Source of the DNA: Hydra vulgaris
Taxonomy: Eukaryota > Cnidaria > Hydrozoa > Anthoathecata > Hydridae
Assembly (NCBI RefSeq): GCF_038396675.1
Contig: NC_088921.1
Location: 62,607,501 to 62,671,500, forward strand
Length of the DNA: 64,000 nucleotides
Direction: 5' to 3'
A program made the translations under genes and the position numbers. This document shows positions 49,131 to 62,467 of the stretch, in pieces (position 1 is the first letter of the stretch; every line of letters begins with the position of its first letter). A model generated the notes under the pieces. That model had not been told where the DNA came from and did not search any database. It saw nothing but the letters and a program-made list of their open reading frames with translations.

Positions 49131-52100
49131 TTCATACACACATACTTTAAAACTCTATTCACATCTAGAAGGAACCTACGAGATGTGGAAACACTCACAG
49201 AGCTCGTTTAACAATCCATATGACAAATGTGTTCTAAGTACAGAGAAGTACTAGCCATTCCTTATGTAGTTATGTTATATACCTTCTAGCATACTACAGA
49301 GAAGGATTAAGGATTGAAAGGTGCATATAGTGAGGCTTATACAAAGTTTTTTTTTTCTACCACTAATTTAGGGAGAGAAAAAAGCAAAAAACCCTGTCGG
49401 TTCTGTTGAGAAATATTCCTGGAAACAAGTTGAGTGTTTGGATGTAATTTCATCCTACCGTAATGGTTTTAAAATAAACTTTTCTGAACTAGCACGTAAA
49501 TTTTCTGTGACAAACAAAAAAGGTAATGGTTTTAAATGTCTGCGATATAGTATATTTACAAAAATAATAAACCAATAATAAAAGTATTATACTAATAAAC
49601 TAGTTTTACCATTTTAACAGTAATAAGTACCAATAAAAAACAAGAATTTTAAACAAAATAATTTTTAGGTATTACACCCGCAAACAGAGGCCAAGTACTG
49701 AAAAGACTTTTAGAATCTATGAACTGTGATCTAAAAAGACTAAATCTAAAAAGAAAAATGTCAGACAAAACATACCCTGATGGCACTAATATTAATAATA
49801 TACAGTATAGAAGAAAAAAACGGAGATATTTATTACCTTACCTTCACTTATCATTAATAAGTTAAACTTTTCAAATTTTATTATCCATTCATGTTTAAAC
49901 TCATTTATAGGTTAAACATGCCATACATCAGAGATATATCTTTGCCATGCGAACCAACTAATAAAAAAATAAAGCAGCAACTCAAAAAAAAATAGACGAT
50001 GGAACATATAATTCAGGGGAAAAGATTGTACCCCAAAGATATGAAAAAGTATTTATATCATCTGAAAATCAAACAATTACAAAAAAAGAGGTTCATATTG
50101 AAGGCAGAAAAATTTCCTTGAAAGATATAAGACTAAATATGTTCAAAGACCATGAGATTTTTATGAAAGTTCAAAACGATAATGAACTAGAAGCACTTTC
50201 TCAAAGGCAAATTGTTGATGCTCTTGAATTCAGGAATATAAAGATGAATATGACACCCTAACTAAAAAAGAGCTGATAAATATACTTAAAACTTATGAAA
50301 GAACAAGGAATTTAATGTTTTGGTATGATTGCTCCAGTATATCTAATCACACTCACTTTCTTGTTACTGTTAGCGTAATGTATGATACAGCCATATTTTT
50401 AAGTAGCTTTGAATATAAACAAAAGTATGGAGAGAATATAAATGTTCAATCAGAGGTCGAAAAGCCTTATTTATACATACTTGGTAGATGTCCTTCCAAT
50501 GACCAGCAACTTTTGTATAGCGATGACAGGATTAATGACATTTTGCAATTGAGCGATCCCTTAGAATTCAAGGGAACACCTATTTTAGATGTTGCACGAA
50601 TATTCAAAGGTGACAATCCAGCAGCACAACTGGAAGCTGGTCATCAGAAGGGTGGTAATTATTTTTGTTGGGCATGCAACATGCATGCAGATCTTTCTAA
50701 TAATATATCTATATCACTAAGCTTCCCATACACTTCCTTAAAAAATCGTATAGACCATATAAATGCAAGTAACACCTCACAGCTGGCAGTAAACCAAGGA
50801 AAAACAAAATTATATTCATGTCTAAAAAAAAATCAGATTGAACGAGAGCTTTATGAAAGAAATATTCAATTTCCATTAAATACGTCTGTCAAAAAATTAA
50901 AGGAGCTATTGGCAAATGAAATGCATGGAGTGCAAGGATTGCCTGCCCTTCTTTTTAAAAAACCAGGTTTTTCTTTAACACAACTAAATCTTTTACACTA
51001 TAAAATTTTAAATAATGAACCAATGCATGATATTTCAAACCATATTAAAAATATATTTGATGAATTGCCATATTTAGTAGAAAAAAAAGATAAAAAAAAT
51101 TGTAGAAAATATAATTGAAAGCTCTTTCAATGGCATTGAAGCAAAAAATGCTGCCAACTATTGAAAAAGTTGATTAATAGTTACTAACTGTTCCTAGAAC
51201 ATTACAAGGTTGGTCACTTTGTTTTTAAATTTTTACTAACTTGAAATACAAAACATCCTTTATATGCCAGAAGAATCTAGATTTCACAGTATTCTTCGTT
51301 TAATAAATACCACATTTGTGCATGCAATAATTATAAAAGAACATTTAGAAGCAAATCTAAAAAATAGCAAGCGAAAATTCTTTGGTGCATACTATCACTC
51401 AATCACATCCCATGCTCCACTACAGTATAGATTGTTTGCAGGTCGTACGTCTAATGTGGAAAAAGAAGAAGCAATGTTTCAAAATTTGAAACTGTCTACA
51501 AAAACATCTTCTAATCATCATTCAGATAATGTTATTTTTAATGCAATAATCCGCAACCAAGCAAAAAAATATTTAAAGGAAGGAAAAAAGTTATGTGATG
51601 GCGTTTCAATACTTCACAAATTCTACCAACCATTACATAGTCTATTTAATGACACAAAAATATCAATTACTTGGATTGAAAAGAATAGCAATGAATATCA
51701 AAAACTTTTAGAAAAATCAGCTGACTATTTAGTAGAAGGCATTAATGTATGGTGGAAAGAAGTTGAAGATGGAGTAGTATTCTTTGATATAAACTACCCC
51801 AATAATTCGAAAAAAACATTTTCCCATTTTCGTTCCTCCTCAATGCAACAACAGTCAGAGTACTTAGAAAAATGCTGAAAACATTGTTTGGAAAACAAAC
51901 ACAAAATTCCTGCTTATAAAATCACAGTTAATGCATGTTTTTTATTTAGACACACTTCAATATTTTCATATTTTTAACACTGGGAATATATCTAGAAATA
52001 ATATTATACCACTAGATATAATTTTGATTTGATAATATCAAAGTTTTTCAAATTAGTATTAAAAACAGTTATATAAATAATACTATTATTCTTAATGACA

Positions 52101-52339
52101 ACATCTAATGTTATTATTATTTTATTAAAAAAGAACTTAAATATTATAAAAAATATGTTTATAATGTGTTTACAACATTACCATTATGTAGTACATAGCC
52201 ATTGTATGTACAGTCAAGTACACAATCATTGTGCCATAATTTTAGCAGTATGCATACCATATTATGCATAATAACGTTATTATATAATATATAATAACGT
52301 TATTATAGTTATAACTAGTAGTTATAAATACACATATAA

Positions 52340-52442
<103 letters not shown>

Positions 52443-52799
52443 TATAGTATATACATATGTATATATGATATATAGCATTATTTAATAACATTATTAATTT
52501 TATATTATATAAGGATTTATTATTGTTATCAAAAATGAATTTTTATTCATGATATAAAAAAATATATTACTTCTAATAATTAAGTAAAGTTAAACAAAAA
52601 ATATATATATATTTAACAAAATATTGCGTTTCTTTACTACATATTTTTTTACTACATCAAAAAAGATATGTTAAGTTTTAAACAATATCTTAACAAATGT
52701 TGCAGACCGGAAAAAAAGTATGTTTGTTATCACCGAGAACAAACAAGACAAAAAAGTTCGAGAACTTGCATTAACGGCGTTGAGTATGCCAATCGATGT

Positions 52800-53985
52800 A
52801 GTCAATTTTATTATCTAACTTAACCATTTTAATTAAACCACCACGCTTTCGTTCTTATTTTAAACTTGTCAAATTCCTCGCTATCAAGCTGTCATTACAA
52901 GCACGATTTTTAATTGTTGTTGAAATCATCGTCGTGCAATGTGGGACACGGTTTAAAGCATTTGTATCATTAAGTAAATAAAGAAACTAAATATTCTAAG
53001 TGTGTACGAATATAAGTTTTTTATTATTGCTCAATTGCTTTGTTGTCGAAATGATTAAAATATTCGCGAAAGCATTTCGAAGTCGCAGTGGGCTTAAAAC
53101 AACAATAATCAACATGCTTTTTTGATTTCAAATTAGTTAACAGTAAATAATCGCAATTCCCAAATTTTTTATGTTCGTCTTTTCCATAATATTATACAGT
53201 ACTATAAATATACTACAATGTACATACAGTATTGGTACAGTATTCTTTATCACAACATATTGATATTTGATGTTTCTTAATAAAAAAATTCACAATGATT
53301 TTACATTTATCATTGTAAATATATATAAATCGATTTTTAAACTGGATTTGAGAAGATTCAAAATTGATTCAAGAATCAGAGGCACTTTTTCTCATAGCAC
53401 TCACAAAAAAAAACGTTAATCTAATCATACTTTAAAATTGTTACTTAATTGTTAATAAAGAAGCTTCTTTTGTTTAATAAAAGATTCCAAATATTTTCTA
53501 GCCCTCTCTCCTTAAATTTAAAAATAGACTTAAACTTAAAAAAAGAAACAACAATGACAATCAGTAATTATTTCTTTTCCTTAAATGTTTATGCACTAAC
53601 ACATAAAAATACACGCATAAAAATGTGTTCGTTGTGTTCTTTTTGAATCTTTAAACTCATTAACCTTCATCAAAGCCTAATGCATTTTAAAAAGCCTTTT
53701 CAAAAATTAATCAAAGCCTTATGCATTTTAAAAAGCCGTTTCAAAGTCTTGGTTGAACAATTTTGCACTTTTTAATTGTTAGCTCAATCGCATCTAAATT
53801 AAATAGAAGATTAAATTAAATATTAAAAAGCTAAAAAAATAATGAAAATAAAAAATAAAAAAAATTGTAAATTTATTATAAGCTTTCTAAATAAACATAA
53901 ATTGTATACATACATATATCATATATTTTTAAACATCTTCCTACAAAGCTGAAATAAATAAAAAAGAGCTACCACTATTTCAGTA
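52800..53985. other. AT-rich spacer
   Basis: No coding or mobile-element signature was found. A ~45-bp direct repeat lies at 53,665-53,745 (AAAGCCT-ATGCATTTTAAAA twice). Confidence 0.5.
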
Positions 53986-53989
53986 TATG

Positions 53990-54301
53990 TGTTGACTAAA
54001 TATCACAATAAGATGCTAAAGTTCCTACATAAAATTTTACATCCCCCTTATCCAGGCTTCTCGAATATCACATCCCCCTATGTAACATTAAAAAAAACTG
54101 CAAAATATTAGTATTTGGTATCTAAAATATCACATTCCCCATGTATAATTTATATATATATCACAATAAGAAGCTTAAATTCCTATGTAAAATATTACAT
54201 ACCCCTTATCCAGGCTTCTAAAATATTACATCCCACTATGTAACATTTATACACTGCAAAGTATTAGTATTTGATATCTAAAATATCACATCCACCATGT
54301 G
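53990..54301 (-). repeat. GGGGGATGTGATATT repeat, inverse copy
   Basis: Two units of the array seen at 23,979 and 29,104 lie here in opposite orientation (ATCCCCCTTATCCAGGCTTC, CTATGTAACATT, CTGCAAAATATTAGTATTTG). The AT tail is reduced to a few units. It ends abruptly at CACCATGTG, where a new sequence begins, suggesting an insertion boundary left of the next gene. Confidence 0.85.
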
Positions 54302-54590
54302 TTTTGATTTGGAGATTACGAAAATGATGTCCGTTTTGTTGTGTGACCCACCAATTTTGGTTAAATTCACATTTTCAAATTTTCGATTTTCACTATGAAA
54401 GTTGTCAATGTTATTTTTAATATATTTATTAGCAGTTGTTTATGATTTATTTATTAGCATTTCTTTATTATATACCTATTTGCATTTGTTTAACCTTGTC
54501 TTAGACTAAATGTAAGTCTGTTTTATTTTAGATAAACTACAGTTAGCCAAGTAATATATAGATATAATACAGTGTATATTGAAACAAGAA

Positions 54591-56151
54591 ATGCCCAGAA
54601 CTTGTAAAAATCAAGCCGACAACTTTGGCTACATTTGTGGCGAACTGACTTTAAAGAGATGCAGACGAAGATTGACACCACATGTGAAAAAACTGTATGA
54701 ACTATACTTTGGTTGCAAAGTCGGCGACCAGGATAAGAACTGGGCGCCTCATGCATGCTGTGTGAGGTGCGCTAGTTCACTATCATCGTGGGAGAACAGG
54801 ACTGGTGGAGGACCAACATTTGGGGTGCCAATGGTGTGGCGTGAACCCCAAAATCATTGCTCAGATTGCTATTTCTGTTCTGTTAACATATCAGGTCGCA
54901 ATTCTAAGGGTAAGAAAGCTATAGTGTACCCAAATCTACCTTCAGCTATTCGTCCTGTTCCTCATTCGGCTGAACTCCCTGTTCCTGAACCTCCATCGGA
55001 AATCCCAAACACGGACAGTTCTGATTCACACGAGGATACTGATGACGATGATAGTTACGAGTTGCCAAAAGATACAGAGCATAAACCCCACTTCATAACA
55101 GGATCTGACCTGAAAGATCTTGTTCGAGATTTGTATTTCACGGGAACTGCAGCAATACTTCTCTATGGATGAAGAACTTTGCTTCTGTAATGACATCAGT
55201 GGATTGTTTGATGATCTAGGAATACAATACGATTCATCTATGTGGAATTTGTTTATTGACGCATCACTTTATAGTATTAAGGCAGCATTACTGCATACTG
55301 GAAATGTACTGCCTTCCATTCCCATAGCACATTCGGTTACCCTGAGGGAAAGCTATGTGAATATATTACTTATTCTGGACAGAATTAAATACAGAGATCA
55401 CAGATGGTCCATATGTGCAGATTTGAAAGTTGTTGCTATACTAAATGGATTGCAGGCTGGTTTTATTAAGTACATGTGTTTCCTCTGCAAATGGGATAGC
55501 AGGATGAAATCAGAACATTATATGAGGAAATGTTGGCCACAACGAGAAACATTTAAGGTTGGTTCCCATAACGTCATTCATGAACCTCTTGTGGATAAAG
55601 AGAAGATCATCTTGTCCAATCTTCACATCAAGCTTGGAATCATGAAACAGTTTGTAAAGGCGTTAGATCACGACAAACCAGCATTTCAGTATTTGCAGAC
55701 CAAATTTCCTAAAATCAGTGACGCCAAAATTAAAGAGGGCATTTTTGTGGGGCCCCAAATACGAGAACTGATGCTGGATGAAACGTTTTCGGGAACGATG
55801 AATCAATATGAACTTGCAGCATGGGATGCATTCAAACGGGTGTGCCAGGGATTTCTTGGAAAACATATTGCACCAAATTACGCTGATTTGGTAGACAGAT
55901 TAATTGCATCCTATCAACAACTGGGTTGTAACATGTCGCTGAAGCTCCACTTTCTTCATTCCCATCTTTCCTTCTTCTCTGTCAATGGAGATGTATATGA
56001 TGAAAATGGCGAGCGCTTTCATCAGAGTATTGCCACAATGGAAAGCAAATACAAGGGAAAGTGGAGCCCCGCCATGCTTGCAGATTACTGCTGGAATTTG
56101 CAGCGCGATGAACCCGATGCAGCATTCAAACGCCAGGCTAAATACAATTAA
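54591..56151 (+). pseudogene. Unclassified transposase-like gene, GC-richer
   Basis: It starts MPRTCKNQADNFGYICGELT and has paired Cys motifs (YICG; HACCVRC; HCSDCYFC) that form an N-terminal zinc region, followed by PMVWREPQNHCSDCYFC and YPNLPSAIRPVPHSAELP. An acidic linker (54,990-55,080) leads to SDLKDLVRDL. There, near 55,135, the frame changes and about 50-60 residues expected from relatives are missing. The core resumes: EELCFCNDISGLFDDLGIQY, MWNLFIDASLYSIKAALLHT (candidate first Asp), SICADLKVVAILNGLQAG (candidate second Asp), CFLCKWDSRM, LHIKLGIMKQFVKALD, KIKEGIFVGPQIREL and DENGERFHQSIATMESKYKG (candidate Glu), ending at 56,151. It is one long exon with no introns. GC content is visibly higher than in any other gene here. 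I recall relatives across insects, fishes and cnidarians, without a named superfamily. Confidence 0.7.
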
Positions 56152-58949
56152 ATACAAGTAAACAATTTGTGTTAAAAGTGATAATAAACATGTTCATACA
56201 CTTATTCATATGTATAGAAAAATGCATCTTACGTTACATCTTTAAATCATTATTACAAAAAATTGTGACGTGCTACAGCATAACTGATTACATATTTGGA
56301 ATCAGCACGTCTGAATTAATAAAGATAACCTAATTTGGTTCTTGTTTTTTTCAAAAAGTTAAAAATTGTTGTACAGTGTAATTAAAGTAATTTAAGATTA
56401 AAATAGTTAAAAAAGTAAATCTAAGATTAAATAAACTTTTAATCAAGTTAATGTGTCTATCTTTGCTGCAAATTTATTATGGAGGTAAACCTAATTCTCA
56501 GAAAGTGACCTTAGGTTTATTCAAAAAAAGCTTATTGTACCTAGAGATGTGATCATATCAGTTTCACCGATTTTAGACAAGTCTGGGGCCTTAAATTTGG
56601 GCAATGAAATCTGACCCTAAGTACACGAACTTCCCTTAGACCTTATTGGACCTCTTGCCTTAACAAAACTTGGAAACAAATTTATTATTACAATTACTAA
56701 TCATTGAAGTAAATGTATTGAAAAGTTAACAATTTATGTTTCTACCTAATTTTGTAGATTTGGTGCTCTTCAAAAAACTTTAAAATTTTTGATTTTTTTA
56801 ATAAAGTCTGCTTGTTTCCCTCAAACCAATCAACAAGTAAAAGTTTTAGAATTTAAACTAAAAATTATAAAGTTTTGAAGAAAACTGTTTGTTAATGATA
56901 GTATCATTGTAAAAAGGAGCTGTAGAAGTTCAAAGTTTTCTAAAGTTTTATTTAAAGTTTGTCAATACAGTATAAAGGCAAGTTTTTAAATCACCTTGAT
57001 TGATATAGCAAAAAGTTTGCTTTTACATCAGTTTTCTAAAATACCTGGTTTTTAAAGTATAAAATAGTTGGGCTTTGTGCCTTTTTAGTCGCTTTATTTC
57101 AGGTGGTTTTTCAAAAAGTTATGTTTTTGTGCAAGTGATTAATGTTAGAAAATTATATTGGGTGTTTCTAAGTAATGTGTCTTGATGTTGTTTCACATTC
57201 AAAGTGTGTTTAGTTTTATGGTTTACTCTTTAATAGTTTAAGTAAAGATGATGCACCATTGTTAGTTCATACAGTTGCAAATTGAAATGATTCTGATTTT
57301 TTTGTAAGAGGAAATGCAACAGTCTTGTGAAGCGGTATAAACCCAAGTTTAATTATATGGAAAGATAATGATATAAGACAACATTATCAAAAATGTATTG
57401 AGAATGGTAAATTGAAAATGTTTCATTCTGTTACTGTGTTATAAAAATCGTTAAACGTATGCCTTTAGTACTATCAATGTTGTGAATGTATCCTGTTATT
57501 TCTGCTGTTTTTTTGTTTTGTTTTTGTTTTATGACTTGTTTGAATATTTAAATTCAATCAATATAAAATTCAATCAATCAATATAAAATTCAATCAATAT
57601 AAAAAAATTATTTTTGTTTTTTATGGTTGGTTTGTTTATGTACCTTATGTTTTAGTCAATAATTAACGAGTTCATTATTTATTTTATTTTTGTAAGTGTC
57701 TTATAGATGCTATATAATTGGTTTATTTAGGTAAACTATTGCTTGCTTATTTTTTCATTATTTGCATGATGATTTGTTTTGCTCACTTTGTAGTTTTTAT
57801 TTCTTACTGTCATCAGCTATTCATTTTATCAACTAGGGTTATTGATATTAGATATAGTTTATAGGCACAGTTATTAAAGTCAGCTTTTTATTTACAAACA
57901 TTTGTTGCAGTTGCAGTTAACTAAAATTACTATTACAACTACCACAAAAGTAGTATTTAAAAATATGTTCTTTTTTAATTATAATGAGATATTTGAACTA
58001 TTTTTTTGTTGAATATTGTAAGTATAGGCTGTTCTGGCATGTATATGCCATGACTTTTAACATTTTTAACATACTTGAATCTTTGAATCATATGATTCAA
58101 ATCCTTTTGGCACATATTTAGTGTTCATTTTGTAAATCACTTGTTGACATATTATTATCAATGCATTTGTTAAGTACTTTTCTAACACAAAGGCAGGTAT
58201 TTTTTATTTTATTTTTTGATTGCGATTTTATGATTTATGTTATACTAAATTTCTATACTATAGGCTTGTAATTCCATGCAGAAAAATTGAGTTTCTTCCA
58301 AAAATACCCAAGTTTCATCAAAGTTCAATTTTTCAGAAGAAATTAAAAAACATGTTATTTTATTTTGTTATTTATATTGTGTAAGGATATTTTGATCTTA
58401 TTTTAAAAATAAAGTTTTAGTTAAGCATGAAGTGTGTTGTTGCTTTAATGTTGTTTTTAATTGAAACATTTACATAGTAATAAATAGTAAACTAAGTTCA
58501 AGTCACATTCTATTATTGTTGTGCTATATACATTAGGGTGTGTCATACTATGGTCAAAATTTAAAAATTCATACTTATCAGTGGCATTTTTAAGAAAAGC
58601 GTGAGGTTTAACATATTAAATTCAGAACTATCAAAAAATTTGAATTAAAATGAGTTTAAGCTACCAGGGAACTGCCTTGAAAATTGCCAAATTTGATATT
58701 TTTATATTTTCAGGGTCAATTTCAATATTTTAGAGTTATATCTGCCTCACAACAACCGTATCAAAAAAAAATTATAGCAGGATAAGCAAAATTCATTTAA
58801 TAGTTATACTGTTTCAGAAATTTTGGTTCACAAAATACTTAAAAATTAGTATTTATGCAAAGTTTTGTATGTAATTTAACTTATACATTTTATTTGATGA
58901 ACACAAAACTTTATTCAAAAGTTCTTTGCTTTAATATTTGTTATGCAAG

Positions 58950-59022
<73 letters not shown>
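58950..59022. repeat. (AT)n microsatellite
   Basis: About 36 AT units in the 5' leader of the element's gene. Confidence 0.95.
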
Positions 59023-59026
<4 letters not shown>

Positions 59027-59083
59027 ATATAAATTTATATCTTTCTAATTTTAAAAGTTTCTAGATAAAAAATTAAAATTAAA

Positions 59084-61554
59084 ATGGCTACTGGAACAAG
59101 ATGGAAAAATGGTTCTTGTCTACGTCAATATTTGGGATCTGGAAAAGAGTTGCCAACAGCTGAACTGTCAACAATGAGAGTCCTAAGATATGGTATTTTT
59201 TTAAGAGAACAAGCAAACTAAACAGAAGAAACTATAATAATTCTGAGTTGATAGAGTATATTTATAATAAACTTTCAGAAAAACGGCAAATGGCCAGTGT
59301 TTTATTTGTGCCTCCCGTAATTTGTTTAAAACATAATTTGGTAACAAGACTTAAAGACACATGGAACAAAGCTAGTCTAATTTCTCAAAACAAAGCAGTA
59401 AAGTTATAAAACAAAAGTTTAATTTCGTTATTGACAAACTATTTGACTTGGTGGAGTGTAACTGTAAAATAGTTCTTTGTTCTGAGCAATGCTGTCCTCC
59501 TGACTGTAAATTTGGTGCCCACATTACCTGCATCTGTCCTAGGGAGAGAAAAATACCAATTATTGAACTGGTTTATATAAAAGGTATGAGTGAATATACG
59601 ACAATCGTTATAAAAGTGTTAGTAAAGCTGAAAATCAAGTTTAATAATATTTTGCTGATCTCTTTGATTATTTTAAAAAGAAAATTTTATTTTAATTTGT
59701 CTAGTTGTAAGCAAAATGTTGCTACCTTTTTTTTAGCCCAACGAGAACAGATTGGATCTTTTAGTTCATATCAACTTGGGCCTGCTGATTTGATGGAGTC
59801 CAAAAGGTTCAAAAAAGTACAAGGTTGCAAACGAAGAAGAGAAGAAGAAAAACAAAAAGAGAAAAAAAACACACGACACAAGAAGAAAATAATACTAAAA
59901 ATGAACAAGGTAACGAACATGATAATTAAAAAGAGTTTGAATCTGATGAAAATGAGATTTTTTCTATTCAAAAGCCTTGTACAAAGTATTTAAAAAAATC
60001 TAGAAATTATGAAGATATCTCTAATATTGCATTGGCCAGTATTCGATATGGTGTTGGTTTAAGAGCAACTGCAGTCATAGCTACTGCAGCATGGGTAGAT
60101 GGAGAACTTATATCCCAAAGTGACACTAGATTAATAATAGATCATAGTAAAGTTCGGAGAGCTAGAGATAAAGTAATGAATGAAGTTGCTATTCAGTTTG
60201 ATGATTATTGCAATAAAGAGATTATTGACTGCTTATTTTTTGATGGGCGAAAAGATCTTACTAAAGTATTTTTAACTGTAGATGGATCAGACAGACAGTA
60301 TCTGGCTAAAGTTAAAGAAGAACATTACACTATTTGTTCTGGTGATGGTAAGTATTTATTTCATTTCACTCCAGCTAAAGAAGCAAAAAAGAACCACGCT
60401 GAAATTATAGCAGATAAGATTATTGAGTTTACTGCAATGAGGAACATTAATGTACACTTAAAAGCAATTGGTGGAGACTGTACCAATGTAACACTGGTTG
60501 TGAGGGAGGAGTAATGCACTTTATGGAGCTGAAGTTAGGGTGAAAGTTAAATTGGATTGTATGTGCTCTACACACCAATGAATTACCATTCAAACGTCTA
60601 ATTAAATTGTTAGATGGAGAATCTAAAAGCGGTAAAAAATGAAGTGGACCCATTGGTAGCTTACTTGATGAAGCAACCAATCTTGAAATTAACCCTTTTT
60701 TTAGTAAAGTTGAAACTGGTGAGCCTCTAATTAACTTAAGTAATGGTGTGGTTAAAGACCTTTCTACAGATCAGTATTACGGCTATCAAATAGTTAACGC
60801 TATACACAGTGGTCATGTTCCTCAGCAACTAGGACATCTTGAAATTGGCCCTGTTAACATGGCCAGATGGCTAACAACAGCCAATAGAATATGTAGAATT
60901 TCTCATCATGTTCTTCAAGGCGATGCAGCCCAAAAACTTCTTAAACTAGTCGAGTTCATTGTAGGAGTGTACTTTCCTGTCTGGTTTAACATAAAAGTTA
61001 AACATAGTTGGACAGAAGGACCAAAACATGTTCTTTACCAGCTTAAGTTGCTTCAACACCAGTCACTTGATATTCAGAATATTGTCATTCCAACTATTAA
61101 GCGATCTGCTTGGTATGCCTTCTCTGAATCTATTCTTCAAACTATGCTTTATTCTGAAAATAAAGAGGAGAGAAGTTTCAGTGTACTCAAACTTCTAGAA
61201 ATAAGAGGAGGTGATGAAAATGAACAACTAGGAGATCTATTTGTTTGACCAAGAAGGACACCAGATATCAATACTAAGGCAATTTGTCTCAAGGATCTTA
61301 TTGATTGGAATGATTCTTTTGAACCACCTTTGACTTGTTGCGTGATAACTAAAGACATCAAAGAGTATTTATTTAAACAAATGATTGTACCAAACTGGTG
61401 TTGCCACACTCAAGCTGTCAAAAGATGTGTAAAAAAAGTTACCTAGGCATGTGAAAATGTTTTTACAGAAGATAGTAGAGATGGTTGGATTAAAGGATTA
61501 GAGTTGTCACAGGAGTTGATGTCTCGTAATCTAAACAAAACCTTATTGGCTTAA
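59084..61554 (+). pseudogene. Unclassified transposon protein, multi-frame
   Basis: The start ATG gives MATGTRWKNGSCLRQYLGSG and KELPTAELSTMRVLRYGI. A second part (59,270-59,580) has KRQMASVLFVPPVICLKHNL, EQCCPPDCKFGAHITCICPR, a Cys-rich zinc-like cluster, and ends PIIELVYIKG before a possible intron. After 59,740, AQREQIGSFSSYQLGPADL is followed by a basic Lys-rich stretch. The core (60,010-61,554) shows IALASIRYGVGLRATAVIAT, DCLFFDGRKDLTKVFL (candidate first Asp), NVHLKAIGGDCTNVT (candidate second Asp), WIVCALHTNELPFKRLIKLL, DLSTDQYYGYQIVNAIHSG, LEIGPVNMARWLTTANRICR, VEFIVGVYFPVWFNIKVKHS, PTIKRSAWYAFSESILQTML, NWCCHTQAVKRCVKKVT and DGWIKGLELSQELMSRN. Several stops and frame changes interrupt it. 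Relatives that I recall occur in insects and cnidarians as uncharacterised proteins. Confidence 0.65.
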
Positions 61555-62467
61555 AAATGTTTAAGAATTATTCTTTATTGTACTTTATTTTAATAAACGC
61601 CAGTAAATGTTGTGTGGATCTATATAAAAGTTTTATTTTTAGTTCCAAAACAACCTAATTTTACAATTTCAGTGGGAGGCAGTGGGAGGGGGCAAACCCC
61701 TCTATTTGTTTTTACAAAAAAAAATTTTTTTTTTAAAAGAGATGACGTTTTTTTACGTTTTGTAAGTTTTTTTTTTAATACTTCCATTTTTTAAGTTTTT
61801 ACCTCCCCCTTCCCCGGGCTTTTGGTGAAATAGTCTCACTGACTTCCTGGTAGCAAAAAAAAATTTTTTTTAATTTTTTTATTTAACGGTTCTGAACTTT
61901 AAATATTATACCTCACCCTTTTTTAAAATATGCAAAAAAAATCATTGAACAATTACTTTTAATCATTGAACAATCATTGAACAATTACTTTTAATCGAAA
62001 AGCTTAATTAATAGTGAAAACTTTTCCTTAATTTAGTATTTTTGCGTATTTACAGATCAAAAACTTTTACAATTGTTAGGTTTAAGGGTTAAAGATTTAT
62101 TAATCTAACGTGAAACATTTTAATAAAATGCGCAGTCAAAATATTTAGAAATATAGTAAACTTGTTCGTGAGATGATATTTTATAATTTATTTTATTTGA
62201 TATCATTAAAGTTATTTCTTGTCATACTATACTATAAAGATATAAATTTTGACTAAAATATACACCGTGAGTTAAATATTATTAAAAGTAGTAGACTATC
62301 ACTATAAAAATGTCGTAAAATAATTATAAATCACATGACAAAAGAAATGCTAAGTTCGGTAAACTTATGTTTTTTTTTTAATTTTTTCGTCTGGCTTAAC
62401 AACAAATACCTTGACTGTTCAATTTGTCTACTTATTTAACGATCTACTTATTTAACGTGACACCCGG

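Larger units (their letters stand above)
47630..51878 (+). pseudogene. Unclassified multi-exon transposase-like gene
   Basis: The start is MSELSIADLLTCGFSKVAVY (47,630). Exons visible: 47,630-47,985; ~48,016-48,250 (LEIFPAKCKRFKYKEEKRAM); 48,542-48,659 (AFGVPVSLSNRDKLRLTHSF, donor GTAAGT); 49,371-49,521 (SVEKYSWKQVECLDVI, INFSELARKFSVTNKK); ~49,669 onward (ITPANRGQVLKRLLESMNCD, with the previous exon forming a helix-turn-helix-like unit); ~49,940-50,270 (DISLPCEPTNKKIKQQLKKK, SGEKIVPQRYEKV); and the core 50,270-51,878. The core shows MFWYDCSSISNHTHFLVTVS, KPYLYILGRCPSNDQQLLYS, RIFKGDNPAAQLEAGHQKGG, YFCWACNMHA, EMHGVQGLPALLF and MHDISNHIKNIFDELPYLVE. Asp in WYDCSS and in FKGDNP are candidate metal ligands of a DDE fold. 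Frame changes occur near 50,240, 51,080 and 51,240. I recall related proteins in other cnidarians, without assigned function. Confidence 0.6.
58536..61918 (+). mobile_element. Unclassified element with GGGTG ends
   Basis: The left end GGGTGTGTCATACTAT starts exactly where copy B stops matching copy A (after ATACATTA). The right end, read inversely, is GGGTGAGGTATAATAT at 61,903-61,918; 11 of 16 positions match. A subterminal CTACCAGG(G)AA block occurs on both sides in inverse orientation (58,661 and ~61,853). It carries one plus-strand gene. The target duplication is unclear. The length of ~3.4 kb suits an autonomous DNA transposon. Confidence 0.55.
56466..62467. mobile_element. Element with 42-bp inverted ends, copy B
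   Basis: From AAATTTATTATGGAGGTAAA onward the sequence tracks copy A (35,250-37,690) through GACAAGTCTGGGG, TTCCCTTAGACCTTATTGGA, TTAATGATAGTATC and AAACTAAGTT. It resumes at ~62,030-62,467 and ends with GTCTACTTATTTAACGATCT and the terminal CGTGACACCCGG. It lacks the left ~580 bp, the MITE and the SINE. A different element (58,536-61,918) is inserted instead. No gene of its own is visible. Confidence 0.8.

Noticed and set aside
53449-53646. Short plus-strand frame with basic and aromatic residues
   Set aside because: No family signal, no splice context, and it lies in plain AT-rich spacer.
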